Assembly (NCBI GenBank): GCA_963924555.1
Contig: OZ004581.1
Coordinates: 1,922,001-1,986,000, forward strand
Direction: 5' to 3'
Source: Crambe crambe
Lineage: Eukaryota; Porifera; Demospongiae; Poecilosclerida; Crambeidae
DNA length: 64,000 bases
A model generated the notes under the pieces. The model made no database searches, was not told the origin of the DNA, and saw only the letters and a program-made list of their open reading frames with translations. A program made the translations under genes and the position numbers. This document shows, one piece after another, positions 37,333 to 48,428 of this stretch. The first letter of the stretch is position 1, and each line of letters starts with the position of its first letter.

Positions 37333-37686
37333 ATGAAGGTTACCTGTTGGATTTGTCACAGATATGCAGCGCCTACTTTTAAGCTAGTATTGCGCCACAT
37401 GGCTGCTGTACACGCCCACGATCCAAATTTTCACACTATTTGTGGAATTGAAGAATGCCCCAGGACCTACACTAATTTCTATTCATTTAAGAAACATCTG
37501 TACCGCAAACACAAGGAAGTTCTGAACTTAGTACCTTCCCTACAAGAACAAAATGTAACAATAAATGTTGATGAAGACAATGAAGATGATTCTTTGATTT
37601 GTGAGGAAAATGGTTATGATACACAAGAAAATGATGAGATGAAACATTTGGTATTGTTCATTCTTGAACTTCCTTCACATAGTTGA
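37333..37686 (+). CDS. Two-finger C2H2 protein start, probably truncated transposon gene (117 aa)
   Basis: The ATG at 37333 gives MKVTCWICHRYAAPTF. Finger 1 is C-x2-C-x13-H-x4-H. Finger 2 is CGIEECPRTYTNFYSFKKHL followed by YRKH, a C-x4-C-x12-H-x4-H form. An acidic tail follows (VDEDNEDDS, EENGYDTQENDE) and the frame ends at 37684-37686. From about 37640 it runs antisense into the end of the coiled-coil gene, so the rest of a longer protein was probably removed by an internal deletion. Paired C2H2 fingers of this style precede large uncharacterised transposase-like regions in animal elements (recalled, not searched). It may be the DNA-binding start of the missing transposase. Confidence 0.55.
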   Translation: MKVTCWICHRYAAPTFKLVLRHMAAVHAHDPNFHTICGIEECPRTYTNFYSFKKHLYRKHKEVLNLVPSLQEQNVTINVDEDNEDDSLICEENGYDTQENDEMKHLVLFILELPSHS

Positions 37687-38665
37687 TTTCTCCAGAAATC
37701 CTGGACGATTTCTATCTTCCGGTTCAGAGTATCGTTTAATTCACGCTTTTCCCTTTTCAGTCGCTCTGCTAAGTTATGATATAATAGAGCATTTAACTCA
37801 GCTCTCTTGTCATTCTCGACCTCAGCAACTATAGCAGTACGTTCAATATTACTAAGCTTCAATCCCTTGTTTGTCAAACTTTGTGAAACCGCCTTTTCTG
37901 ACTGCATCTGTATTGGCAAAAGTAGAGAGTCTGATTGTTGTGTATGTGATTCTTTCTCAGCCTGTCTGTATTTCATATTAATATCTTCAACGAATGCTTC
38001 ATATTGCTCTTTTTGCTCCATATTCCTCAGCCTTTTCATTTCAGCATGTTCCTCTTCGATCCGTTTCTCCTTTTCTCGCAACTCCATTTCTTTGCTCTCT
38101 TCTCTCTCATGTGCTTCTTTTCTTCACTTCCATCTCAGTGCATGTTTCTTTGTCCATCTGTATCTTATTCGCTTGAGTCGTATTGTTTCCAATCTTTTAG
38201 GCTTTCTTGGAGGCTGCATGTAATTAATAATTATATAGCTAGTTTGAACAGTGATCTCAGAAACCCAAAAAGCCATTCCCTAATGGGCAGTAAAATTCAT
38301 TGGTCACATTATATCTACCTCTCCCTTGCTCACAACTGCAGAGGCTCATGTCATCATACATTATGAATATACTGGTGCTATAGCTGTATACTATGCCCAA
38401 TGGCCTGCTTCAATTAAGAATGCCTGTGGGCCTAAAATTATAGCTAGACATGTAGCTATAATAGCTAGCAAATAGCTTTAAAGTGAATCCAGCTATAGAA
38501 GCTATAGCTAGCTAGCTATGATCATTCACATTGTATACATCTTACCTTAAGCATATCAAAATCAAGTTTTCTTATTGTGCCAGAACTGATGGTTGAAAGA
38601 TTAATAGACTGGGAGATATCAGGTGTATAACTGCTATTAACATCTTCAGTAAAATCAGTAGCCAT
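37614..38665 (-). pseudogene. Coiled-coil gene of the transposon, one in-frame stop
   Basis: Two exons: 38665-38546 (40 codons, MATDFTEDVNSSYTPD... to DFDMLK) with donor GTAAGA, and 38213-37614 after a CATGCAG acceptor, both in phase 0. Exon 2 starts basic (PPRKPKRLETIRLKRIRYRW) and meets a TGA at 38124-38126. It then continues in the same frame with a long charged coiled coil (EESKEMELREKEKRIEEEHA and following) and ends with IVQDFWRNQLCEGSSR. A single stop in an otherwise open frame suggests recent loss, possibly a CGA-to-TGA change. The last residues overlap the C2H2 frame antisense and may not be native. The role is unknown: perhaps dimerisation or an accessory factor. Confidence 0.5.
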
Positions 38666-38734
38666 GTGATAGCTATCTGACCTTTGCACTGCATGATTCA
38701 TGCATGCAGCTGCCTTTCGATAGGGTGTGAAATG

Positions 38735-38931
38735 CCCACTTGCAATGGTGTGTACAGTACACTTTAACATCATAAGGTGTGTTGTATACACCTTAAAGGG
38801 TTGCACACCATAATCTCTGTGTGAAGTCTACACCATTCAATTGCTAGGTGTGCTGAACACTCCCTAAATAGTACCACACCAAGGGTGTGCAAAGATTTTG
38901 GTGTGCTACACACACAACCGTTTTTACAGTG
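38735..38931. repeat. Right subterminal repeat region of the CACTA-like element
   Basis: Mirror of the left end: GGTGTGTACAGTACAC, AAGGTGTGTTGTATACACC, TTGCACACC, AGGTGTGCTGAACAC, ACCACACCAAGGGTGTGC and GGTGTGCTACACACAC within about 200 bp, mostly as GGTGTG...CACACC pairs. Confidence 0.6.
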
Positions 38932-39602
38932 TGCTTCCAAATACTAAATACAGTCATTGATTGTTTGCCAATCTCTCACACTTAAAATTATTTTAATAGC
39001 TAATTATTAATATTGAAAATTAAAAAAATTCAATTTTTTGGTTGTATAATAATAATAATTATAGTATCATACAAACCATATAGTCCATTCCTGTGGTCAC
39101 TTAGTGGTAGAGATTGTTATTGTCCAATTCATGTGCAAGCAACAGGGATGAGTTTCAGAACTATATATACTTCCACCATACATGCATGCCTGAATGTAGC
39201 TATGTACTTCAAAGGGTCCTCTTGAAATGGGACTGCCAAAGACTATAGCCACGTAAACAAACCACGAAGATTCTCAAGTTTTGTTTATAACACTGTCACA
39301 ACATGTATGGCATTAGGTATACAGTCCCATCGAAACAGCCCCCTAAATTCCCACAGTGTGGTTGGTTCAGATTATGGAGAACAGGCATGATCAGCAAGAT
39401 TATAGGCAGCTATGAATGCAACACCCCATTTGTATACCGAAAGAAATCGTTGCTAGTATACATATAGTCAAAATTCAGACACAGCTTATGACAACTCCTC
39501 CTTCTGGAGCGAGTAGCCCAACCCAATCTGGAGCGCAGATGAGTAGATAATTTATGCTCTAGTCCTATCAATAAATTACAAGTGTATCTAGCTATTGTAT
39601 TC

Positions 39603-39726
39603 TTCAATAGAATTAGTTCTCATAAAATTAGCTTATGAAACAAACCTGATGAAGGCTAGAGTATTCTGGTCGAAACGTTGGTGGTTTGTTTCATAAGCTA
39701 ATTTTATGAGAACTAATTCTATTGAA
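39603..39726. repeat. Perfect inverted repeat (44-bp arms) around a CTGATGA...CGAAAC loop
   Basis: Arms 39603-39646 and 39683-39726 are perfect reverse complements. The 36-bp loop starts at the end of CTGATGA (39646-39652) and contains CGAAAC (39671-39676), the two conserved boxes of hammerhead ribozymes. CCTGATGAAGG...CGAAACGT blocks are also known from repetitive elements of many animals. Confidence 0.7.
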
Positions 39727-39979
39727 TTTTTATCATGTTAGCTGAGAATAAGCAGAGTATTGTATTCTTGATTGCCAATTATACCCCCACATGACCCGGA
39801 AGGTTATAAATCAACTTAGAGACCAGTTGTGAATCAGCTTTGTGGATACAGGACAATCATGAATGACTCCGAACCAGCACCCAAGGTCGTGACTATGCCG
39901 AAATTCCAGCTGTCCAGTAAACAAGAAAGGTAGCTACTACCCTACCACTACTGGGAGAAGATGTTAATATTTTGCTTCT

Positions 39980-40157
39980 TTTGTTAATCCAATCAAGTTA
40001 TCATAACGCAAGAGACAGAGATACTGAGGAATTTATCTAATTAGATTACACCATTGTTATTGTGACTTTGTTAATCCAATCAAGTTATCATAACGCAAGA
40101 GACAGAGATACTGATCGAGGAATTTATCTAATTAGATTACACCATTATTATTGTGAC
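39980..40157. repeat. Direct tandem duplication, about 90 bp, two copies
   Basis: Two near-identical copies of a block containing TTAATCCAATCAAGTTATCA and ATTTATCTAATTAGATTACA. They differ by a four-base insertion and one substitution, so the duplication is recent. Confidence 0.85.
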
Positions 40158-41264
40158 TTTGGTAACCTGGCCCCCTTTAATGAGGAAATCTAAATCATCA
40201 TTGTGATTTTGGAAAGCCTGATCCCCCATAAAGGAGTAACATAGCTAATTATTAAAATTTTCTTAGCACTACTATCGGAGTTTTTGAAACCATGGAGAAT
40301 CATATACAAGAAACAGCCCAGCTAGTTTGTACTTTTCAATGCATCACAATGTCATGCAAACTCTGAACTTGGTCAGGAAACACTATTTTTTGTATGCAGA
40401 TGTTCAATGAGTATAGTACGTAGATCAGATGTGAAGTGTGGTTTTGTAAATTTATTCTACGAGAGGAAAACATACTGCTGATTCAGCAATGTGAAATTCG
40501 ACATCATTCCTGGATGGTTGGTGGCTTTCTTGAAATTTGAAACTCAGATAAGTGTGAGATAGTTTTACCACTAATATTGATAGGATCCCCCCATTCACTC
40601 AGGTGGCACATGCAAAAGGTAGCCATACTGCTCTCAAATCCCATGGGAAGCTGATGCTTCCTAGATCCTTAACTCCTTGGCAATAGTAGCTAATTTGTGT
40701 TGCTAATTGTACAATCATGGTCCCCAGATCTTCCTTTATTGTATAGAAATACCTGTCAGATTTCCATTTATTTGTGAAAGCCAATGCTTCCTGGATCCCT
40801 ACGTAGTTCCTTGGCAATTGATAAGGCAGAGGATGGAGGTAGTAATAGAGCTATTCGTCAATCATAAAATGTAGCCCCCTGGTCTTTCAGAATTGATTGT
40901 AAGAAATATTTTGGTTAAAGGATGGATATTGTATTATGATTTCCAAAATTGCTTCTATCACTCAAGCCCAATAAGCTTACTGAGAACTGCTGCTACATGT
41001 CTGGCATAAGTTAGACTACTTCACGCAAGATGGTTTCCATGATGTGCACCTGACATTTCATGTGTGTAATTTGATGCCTCCATGCAGTTGTAGCCCACCA
41101 GACAAAAAGTCTGGAAAGAGCTAGACAGTAGTCTGGAAATAGTAAAATATGTAGGCAGAGGGTCAGTCCAGCGTCATAAATCATCACTGTGACAGAAACC
41201 ACCTGATAGTGATGCAGCACTTGGAGGGGATTCCTGCAAAGAAACTATATTTTGCTGTGCTCAT

Positions 41265-43362
41265 CAAGGTGAATGCAAATATAGACTTCAGCTGTAAACT
41301 CCATTTTGTAAAATAGCTATAGCTATAATACATAGTAGAGATCTACGTAGCTGCAACAATTAAGACATGACCAACTTGCAAAGCATTATTGTGCATAAGT
41401 GTATCCAATCACACTCATTGTACATACTGTAGCTAGCTAATATAACAGATTAGTATTCGCATTTGAGACATGAAGCCAATAATTATGATCCATAATGAGC
41501 TCTAGGGAGCACCTCATCCATGGACATCACACTACCACCATCTCCACCATAATCACCCTCATCATCATAACGATGTTGCACATCATACATATAGCTAGCT
41601 ACTGCATAACAGAAGCAGCAAATCCCAGATGTTATCTCCATGAAATGTCATCTTGCTGAGTCTTATTTATTTCTGCGAGAAATAAAATCAATAAGATTCA
41701 GATGTTACTGCTAATTACAACTGTATTTGGTTAAAAAAAGGTCATTTTATGTATCAAGAAGTTGTGTACAAACAGAATTAAACACTTCAACCTCACACTG
41801 ATACACTGTCAGTTGCTGGGGAAAGAGAGTCCCATGCATCATTGAGCTCTTGAAGGAATTCTGTTTTGTGTCACTACGTAAGTGTACACCCTTCAAAGTC
41901 GAAAAGGAATACGTAGTTCCCAAGGTAGACATGGACTAGTCAGTCACTCAGACAGTCCATTTAATAGCATCTTTTTTACAGAATCCTCTTGGAAGATGTT
42001 CATTGCAAAATCAAAAAGGTAATAGATGTGGACTTCTCTGATAAAACTGCATGGTGACTAGCCAGTCAGACAGTCCATTTAAGAGCATCTTGTCGGAAAA
42101 TGTTCATTGTGAAATCAAAAAAGGTAAAATTTCCCAAGGACATGGTACGACTGGTGACTGGCCAGTCCAGTCACTCAGATAGGTTCAGTCCATTCAAGAG
42201 AATAGCAGCATCCTGTTTACAGAATCCTCTGACACATCTCCTCAGTAAAAAAAGTACCTGGTTAGACTGATAGTCGGCCAGTCAAGAGAATCATGATCCA
42301 TATTGCATGTTTACAGTACGTAGGAAAGCTCTCGCATGTCTCCTTGGTAAAAAACGCACCTGAAAAGTCAATGTACATATTTTGGTTGGCCAGTCAACCT
42401 CACTGACGAAGAGAATCATGATCCAGCATTGTTACGGTAGAAAAGGCTCTCACATGACAAAAAAAAACAACAACAATAACTGCTAGCTATTTACAGTAAA
42501 AAAGACTCTTGGATGCAAATTTCCTGGAAAAGATGGAATGAGGTTTTATGGTCTCCTACAGAATGAGGTTTTATGGCCTCCTCCAGAATGAGGCTTTATC
42601 ATATGGCATGGTCTCATCCAGAATGAAGTTCTTTTATCATGGTCTGACTCTCATCAAGAATGAAGCCATGTTTTCTTTTATCTTCAATGACATTGACTTA
42701 AGCTGAAGATATTCCATATTGTCTAGAGTATCTGAACTTCTTCCTCAATATTGCCCTGACTTGCTTCTGATCATGATCAGCATAAATTTTTTAAAGTGTC
42801 TCAAAACACTTTATACGCATGCTCACACTGTCATAAGTCACCTGTCAAAGTCAAGAAGGTAAAAATTTTCCAGAGGAAGCAGTGATCTCCTTACCATATC
42901 TTAAGCATAGGGGCCCACTATGCCTTCAAGTACATCTTTTCTTTTGATGTGGTCAATAGAACGCTGATATCACTGGGAAGATATGTGCATTAGACAGGTA
43001 AGACTGGTGGATCGACAATTAAATTCACAGTTTTGATAACATCCTGTTTATAGCGTGATAGGGATGTTCTTGCGTGTCTCCTCAGTAAAGACCTTCAATC
43101 ACAGGGTTCCTGAAAAAGGCAATGTATCACACTGGTGGTTGGCCCAACCCTACTGATAAAGAGAATGATGATCCATTGTGTAAGCATTCTGTAAACAGTG
43201 CTTGGAAAAAGCTCCTTAAAGAGAATTCAGACGGTAAGTTTTCCAGGAGATAATTATTATAGAATGTAAATAATAGACTTCATGGTTGGCCAGACAGTAC
43301 CTACTCAATCAACACTCTGAATAAATTTAATAACACCTCATTATCAGTGTATCAATTAAGAG
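41265..43362. repeat. Tandem duplication, first copy
   Basis: It starts with a MITE end followed by AGACTTCAGCTGTAAACTC and contains a long series of motifs shared with 43540-45030. These include GGTTAGACTGATAGTCGGCC, ATGAGGTTTTATGGTCTCCT and GCCCTGACTTGCTTCTGATC. It is repetitive in itself, with several CAGTCCATTTAA and GGCCAGTCA blocks. No gene is seen. Confidence 0.8.
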
Positions 43363-43562
43363 TCTATTTGGATTCACCTTGCCCCTTGATCATTCACTAT
43401 ATATAACTGCTATAACTTTCTCAATTCTTAACCAAAATTTCAAAGTTCAAATAGCTACCAGCAGAGAGAGTGGATAATCAGCTCTCTGTTGATAGAAATT
43501 TGGCTAAGTTAGCTATAGCAGTATAGTGAATGAACAAGATGCGAGGTGAATGCAAATAGACT
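43361..43562. mobile_element. Palindromic MITE between the two duplicated segments
   Basis: 202 bp with ends AGTCTATTTGGATTCACC and GGTGAATGCAAATAGACT. Inner arms are CTTGATCATTCACTATA and TATAGTGAATGAACAAG, and the centre has CAGAGAGAGTGGATAATCAG. It sits exactly at the joint of the tandem duplication. Confidence 0.75.
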
Positions 43563-45028
43563 TCAGCTGTAAACTCAAATAGCTATAAATCTAGCTGCAA
43601 CAAGACATGAAATCTGCCAACCAATTAGCAAAGCATCATTGCACATATGTAAGTATAATATCTCATTGCACATACTGTACGTATATGTAACAGATTAGGA
43701 GACATGAAGGCAATATGGTCACTCAGACAGTCCATCCTGGTCAGTCCATCCTGGACAGTCCATCCATCCTGGACAGTCCATCCTGGACAGTCCATCCAGT
43801 CACTCAGACAGTAGCATCCTGTTTACAGAATCCTCTGACACATCACCTCAGTAAAAAAGTACCTGGTTAGACTGATAGTCGGCCAGTCAAGAGAATCATG
43901 ATCCATATTGCATGTTTACAGTAGGAAAAACTCTCGCATGTCTCCTCGGTAAAAACGCACCTGAAAAGTCAATGTACGTATTTTGGTTGGCCAGTCAACC
44001 TCACTGACGAAGAGAATCATGATCCAGCATTGTTACGGTAGAAAAGGCTCTCACATGACAAAAAACAAACAAACAATAACTGCTAGCTATTTACAGTAAA
44101 AAAGACTCTTGGATGCAAATTTCCTGGAAATGATGGAATGAGGTTTTATGGTCTCCTACAGAATGAGGTTTTATGGTTTCCTCCAGAATGAGGTTTTATG
44201 GCCTCCTCCAGAATGAGGCTTTATCATATGGCATGGTCTCATCCAGAATGAAGTTCTTTTATCATGGTCTCATCCAGAATGAAGCCATATTTTCTTTTCT
44301 CTTCAATGACATTGACTTAAGCTGTATTGTCTAGAGTATCTGAACTTCTTCCTCAATATTGCCCTGACTTGCTTCTGATCATGATCAACACAAATTTTTT
44401 AAAGTGTCTCAAAACACTTTATACACATGCTCACATAAGTCACCTGTTAAAGTCAAATTTTCAGTGATTCTTCTTAGCATATCTTAAGCATAGCCCCCCG
44501 CTATGCCTTCAGGTATATTTTCCTTTGATGTGGTCAATAGAATGCTGATTAACCACAAATACCCTTTGATGTGTGAAACCACCCTATTCCTTCACTAATA
44601 TCACTGGGAAGATATGCGCATTAGACAGGTAAGACTGGTGGCAGATTGACGATTAAATTCACAGCTCTAGAAAGGATAATACCCTGTTTTGATAACATCC
44701 TGTTTATAGTATAGCGCGATAGGGATATTCTTGCATGTCTCCTCAGTAAAGACCTTCAATCACAGGATTCCTCAAAAAGGCAATGTATCACACTAGTGGT
44801 TGGCCAGTGATAAAGAGAATGATGATCTATTACATAAGCATTCTGTAAACAGTGCTTGGAAAAAGCTCCTTAAAGAGAATTCAGACGGTAAATTTTTCAG
44901 TAGATTATTATTATTATTATTATGGGAATATTGAATGTAAATAATAGACTTCATGGTGGCCAGACAGTCCCTACTCAACCAACAGATTGACTCTGAATAA
45001 ATATCTTATTATTGGCGTATCAATTAAG
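43540..45028. repeat. Tandem duplication, second copy
   Basis: Repeats the order of the first copy: AGACTTCAGCTGTAAACTC just after the MITE, GGTTAGACTGATAGTCGGCC near 43870, ATGAGGTTTTATGGTCTCCT near 44140, GCCCTGACTTGCTTCTGATC near 44365. It is shorter than the first copy through deletions. It includes a local 16-bp array of GGACAGTCCATCCATCCT-type units at about 43730-43800. Confidence 0.8.
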
Positions 45029-45208
45029 AGTCTATGTATTTGCATCCCTTGATCATTCACTATAATTGGTATAACATCCTCAATTCTTAACCAAATCTCT
45101 AATTTCAAACACCAGCAGAGAGAGTGGATAATCAGCTCTCTGTTGATGAATTTTAAACTATTGGTTAGGAATTGAGAAAGTTATAGTGAATGATCAAGGG
45201 GCAAAATA
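45029..45208. mobile_element. Palindromic MITE closing the second duplicated segment
   Basis: Same family as 43361-43562. The arms are CCTTGATCATTCACTATAA and TTATAGTGAATGATCAAGG, with a central CAGAGAGAGTGGATAATCAG. The outer TATTTGCAT end is kept on the left and worn on the right. Confidence 0.7.
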
Positions 45209-45763
45209 ATACTTTTAACTATGTATGGAGATACAGTACAGTGCCTCCAACCTGTGAACTTTGATTTCAGTACAAATTGTCTCATTTTCAGTATTTTTAC
45301 TGTGACTTTCAGTATTTTCAGCCATTTTTATAAGTAATAAAATGTGTATAGTGAATTTGCTAAATTTCAGTATTTTTGGTCAAATTTCAGTAAAAAATAT
45401 AATGTTCTGAGAGTAAAAATGGAAATCCTCAACAAGGTCATTACATGCTAAAATCTCCATAATTAGGATATTTTTTGTATTCATTTCAGTAAAGATGTGC
45501 TAGCTATATCCAAGACAAGAAATCAATAATTGGCTGCTACAACTAATTAAAAAAAAGTCAAATCATACCAAATTGATCATCCTCAAAATCTTCTAAATAA
45601 TGTTTGGAGCAAATTTCACAGTTGAATGAGCTTAAAAAAAACATTTCTTAGCCTTGATTCGATTCTTATCCTTGTGTGTGTGTTGTGTGTGTGCGTGTGA
45701 AACTGCCTCAAGGATCTGCTAAGATAATCAACCACAAGAATTCCACTGGATGGGTGGATCTGA

Positions 45764-45963
45764 TCTATTCTGCAACTGCTTGTTGCAAAACAGATATCAT
45801 TTAGCTACATCCTGTATGCAATAGTGTTTGTAGTTCTGCCACACAAAATACAGGATACACTACTAGCAACTGCTTGTTGCAAAACAAATATCATTTAGCT
45901 ACGTACATCCTGTATGCAATAGTGTTTGTAGTTCTGCCACACAAAATACAGGATACACTACTA
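45764..45963. repeat. Direct tandem duplication, about 100 bp, two copies
   Basis: Both copies contain CAACTGCTTGTTGCAAAACA, CCTGTATGCAATAGTGTTTG and ACAAAATACAGGATACACTA. They differ by a few bases. Related single copies occur near 18.65 and 48.02 kb. Confidence 0.85.
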
Positions 45964-47061
45964 GATAGATATATGCAGAGGATCCCCTAAATGTGTATTC
46001 CCTGAAATACAGAAAACCTCTATATTATATTCAGGACACTTTTTGTGGATTCCAAGGACACCTCTTAATCAGGATACTCATTACTGGTCCCAAAAAGTAA
46101 CCAGATTTAAAGGTTACACCGTACGTGTATGACTTATTGAATGAAAGTGCATCTTCCAACCTCACAAACACACAGGGGATCTACTTGTATTGACTGACAA
46201 TAGATAAATAAACAATAAACAAGAAACAAGAAATAAGTTATGGTACGTAATAATGGTACCAAAATAATTTTCGCCAAATAATTTTTTCCCACGAAACATT
46301 ATGCTACAGACTTATCAAGTACATAGTTATTAATAATATACGAGAATCAGGTGACACACAATTATAGTTTCAAATTCTCAGGCCACTTGCACACAATACA
46401 CAATACACACCTGCAAGCTTACTCAATCTGCATTCCAAAACACTCACTCAGACTTAACACTCACTCAGACTTAAACACACTTGCATAACTATATGAATTG
46501 TTATATAATCAATGACCAAAATTTACCCAGGGACGAAATTCATTTATCCTTAATTGGATGCATGTAGTCTAACAGAAGCACGCTCACACGGCAAGAGAAA
46601 GGTATATCTCCACACCCCAGCCTTAGTTCCTGGTGTATGTCTGGTCCTAATGAACGAACAAAAATGCTTTGGCATTGATGGGGCAGTTTCTGAAGTAATA
46701 ATATGTATGTAGGAAATTCTGCTGTTTACTAGTTGGAAAAAATTTGGCTATGATCTCATATCTGTGTTCATGTACAACACACTAATTATTATGGTCATGC
46801 TTCTGCCCAGCAAGACAGGAAGTATGCAACACACCATTCGACTTTTGATGTTGAAGGGAAAAAAAAGAAGAAATATTTAACTGTCGACAAGAGACTCAGA
46901 GAAAGAACATTCATCGCATTCAATTGATTATTATGCAAAAAGAAAGTTCCACCATCATATAGGGTTATACATTCGCTATCTCAATCACGGTTGGACTTAG
47001 GGGGTTTTTGAATGGACCACTTTTAAAAAGCTGCATTTTGGTGATAAAAAGGTTTTACAGA

Positions 47062-47230
47062 TACAGTGAAACCTTTGAACAAGAGGACTGCAAAAAACAG
47101 TCAAACTCTCTACAACAGCCAAACTGAATGGAGTGAAATGACCTTTCCTAACCTCCAAGAAGGGCCAGCTTCTCTACGAAAGTCAAAAACCCTGCCCCAA
47201 ACTTGGCTGTTGTTCAGAGGTTTCACTGTA
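47062..47230. mobile_element. pogo-like MITE with TA target site
   Basis: Bounded by TA, with ends CAGTGAAACCTTTGAACAA and TTGTTCAGAGGTTTCACTG and inner pair CAACAGCCAA / TTGGCTGTTG. A frame at 47066-47317 reads across the element and is not a gene. Confidence 0.75.
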
Positions 47231-48192
47231 CGCATGTTTGAAGGCAGCATCAAGCCTAGAAAGAAAAAAAAAATTTTTTTGCATTTTTTAAATTTTATTT
47301 TATGCTTCAACTGGTGATACGTGAGCTACCACTGCCACATAAACCTTGCCTTTTGTGGTCACATTCTATCCCTATGACCACGTTCTATCCCTATGACTGC
47401 TGGCTGAATTACACATTCAAGCACTTACTTGCACTTGTGTCGCATTAATTCATCGTTGAATAGGGATACCTTGCTTGATACCTCATTGCAAATAGTGTTC
47501 TCTTTGCTACTTGCAGGGGACACTTTAGAAAGCATCCTATTTCAAGGGTGAATAAGGGGAGAGATGTGACAATCCCTTGCTTCCGAGACCCATAATTATA
47601 CATACATAGGTACATACTTGCAACAGGGCCCAACTCCAAAGTCATTTAAAAGGAGGGTTTGGGTTTTGCTGTTCTGGATTCATGTTGCAAGATGCAATCT
47701 GTTGTAAAAGTGTAATCTGCTGTATCATGCATGGGAGCCTGATTGCTAGTAATATAAGAAGAGATTGAATTACACTTAATTGACCAGGACGAGAGGTCCA
47801 CCAATCAGTAATTGAATTTGATTTGGGATTATTAACCGTGCTACCCATAAATATGCTCAGAACAAGTGAATGAGTTTTCCAAAGCTAAGAGACATTACAC
47901 ATTATTAGATGGACCTATGTATAGTGGTAACTCTTGTGTGTGCATGTGAAACTACCGGCCACTCCTCGAGGAAATGCTAAGACAATCAGCCACTGGATCG
48001 AGGGGTCTGATCTATTCTACAACTGTTTGTAGAACAGAACAGATATCGAAATATTGATTGTGTTTTGCCATTCCTATCCTGTATGTACAGTATGTATGCA
48101 ACACAATAGACAGAGATACACTATGTGCTAATGTATACAGTGGAATATACATATGTACCATTAAAATTAATGTGGACTCCCTGAAATGCAAA

Positions 48193-48428
48193 TTATAATT
48201 ATCACAGTATTGGGGGGAGAACCCTTTAATCATTACAGTGTAATATAATTATCACAATAATGGGGGGAGAACCCTTTAATCATTATAGTGTAATATAATT
48301 ATCACCGTATTGGGGGAGAACCCTTTAATCATTACAATTATCACAGTATTGTGGGGAGAACCCTTTAATCATTACAGTGTAATATAATTATTACAGTATT
48401 GGGGGGAGAACCCTTTAATCATTACAGT
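48193..48428. repeat. Minisatellite, about 50-bp unit
   Basis: Five copies of a unit with TATAATTATCACAGTATTGG and GGGAGAACCCTTTAATCATT. The fourth copy is shortened. Confidence 0.9.

Larger units (their letters stand above)
33002..38931. mobile_element. CACTA/EnSpm-like DNA transposon (5.93 kb) carrying three genes
   Basis: The ends are perfect 11-bp inverted repeats, CACTGTAAAAA and TTTTTACAGTG. A TG is duplicated on both sides (33000-33001 and 38932-38933), as shown by the uninterrupted exon 3 of copies A and C. Both subterminal regions are packed with GGTGTG/CACACC words. CAC termini, 2-3 bp target duplications and subterminal repeats are hallmarks of the CACTA (CMC) group. The cargo is a six-exon minus-strand SAMD3-like gene, a divergent C2H2 gene start and a minus-strand coiled-coil gene. 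No complete transposase is visible, and the C2H2 frame ends after about 117 residues. It is therefore probably an internally deleted or two-component element that moves with enzyme supplied elsewhere. Confidence 0.75.
32009..38960 (+). pseudogene. Unknown three-exon gene, copy B, split by a transposon
   Basis: Exons are 32009-32030, 32217-32492 and 32799-33001, with the last 27 coding bases stranded at 38934-38960 beyond the transposon. Without the insertion the frame would give 175 residues with the family ending VIVLPNTKYSH. All splice sites and the reading frame are otherwise intact, and the cysteine cluster, WNYTYTCPEH and the ENWAEEERRGDLEVGKT region are kept. With the insertion, translation enters the transposon end and stops at 33074-33076, giving a 191-residue protein with a foreign tail. 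Gene B also lost most of the promoter blocks shared by A and C, so it may be silent. The intact frame up to the insertion suggests the insertion is recent relative to loss of function, or that the short form is tolerated. Confidence 0.75.
38961..41264. other. Non-coding stretch of unit 2 after gene B
   Basis: It begins with sequence homologous to the 3' flank of gene A (39.08 kb to 14.07 kb). It holds a 44-bp-arm hairpin (39603-39726) and an about 90-bp tandem duplication (about 39980-40157). Homology to the 15.3-15.8 kb region of unit 1 lies around 40.58-40.85 kb. No gene is supported. Confidence 0.45.

Noticed and set aside
37807-38366. Plus-strand frames rich in Ser, Phe and Leu
   Set aside because: They are antisense to the charged coiled-coil exon on the minus strand, which has the better composition and splice sites.
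47066-47317. Plus-strand frame of 83 codons
   Set aside because: It starts within the pogo-like MITE at 47062-47230 and runs out of it; no coding signal.
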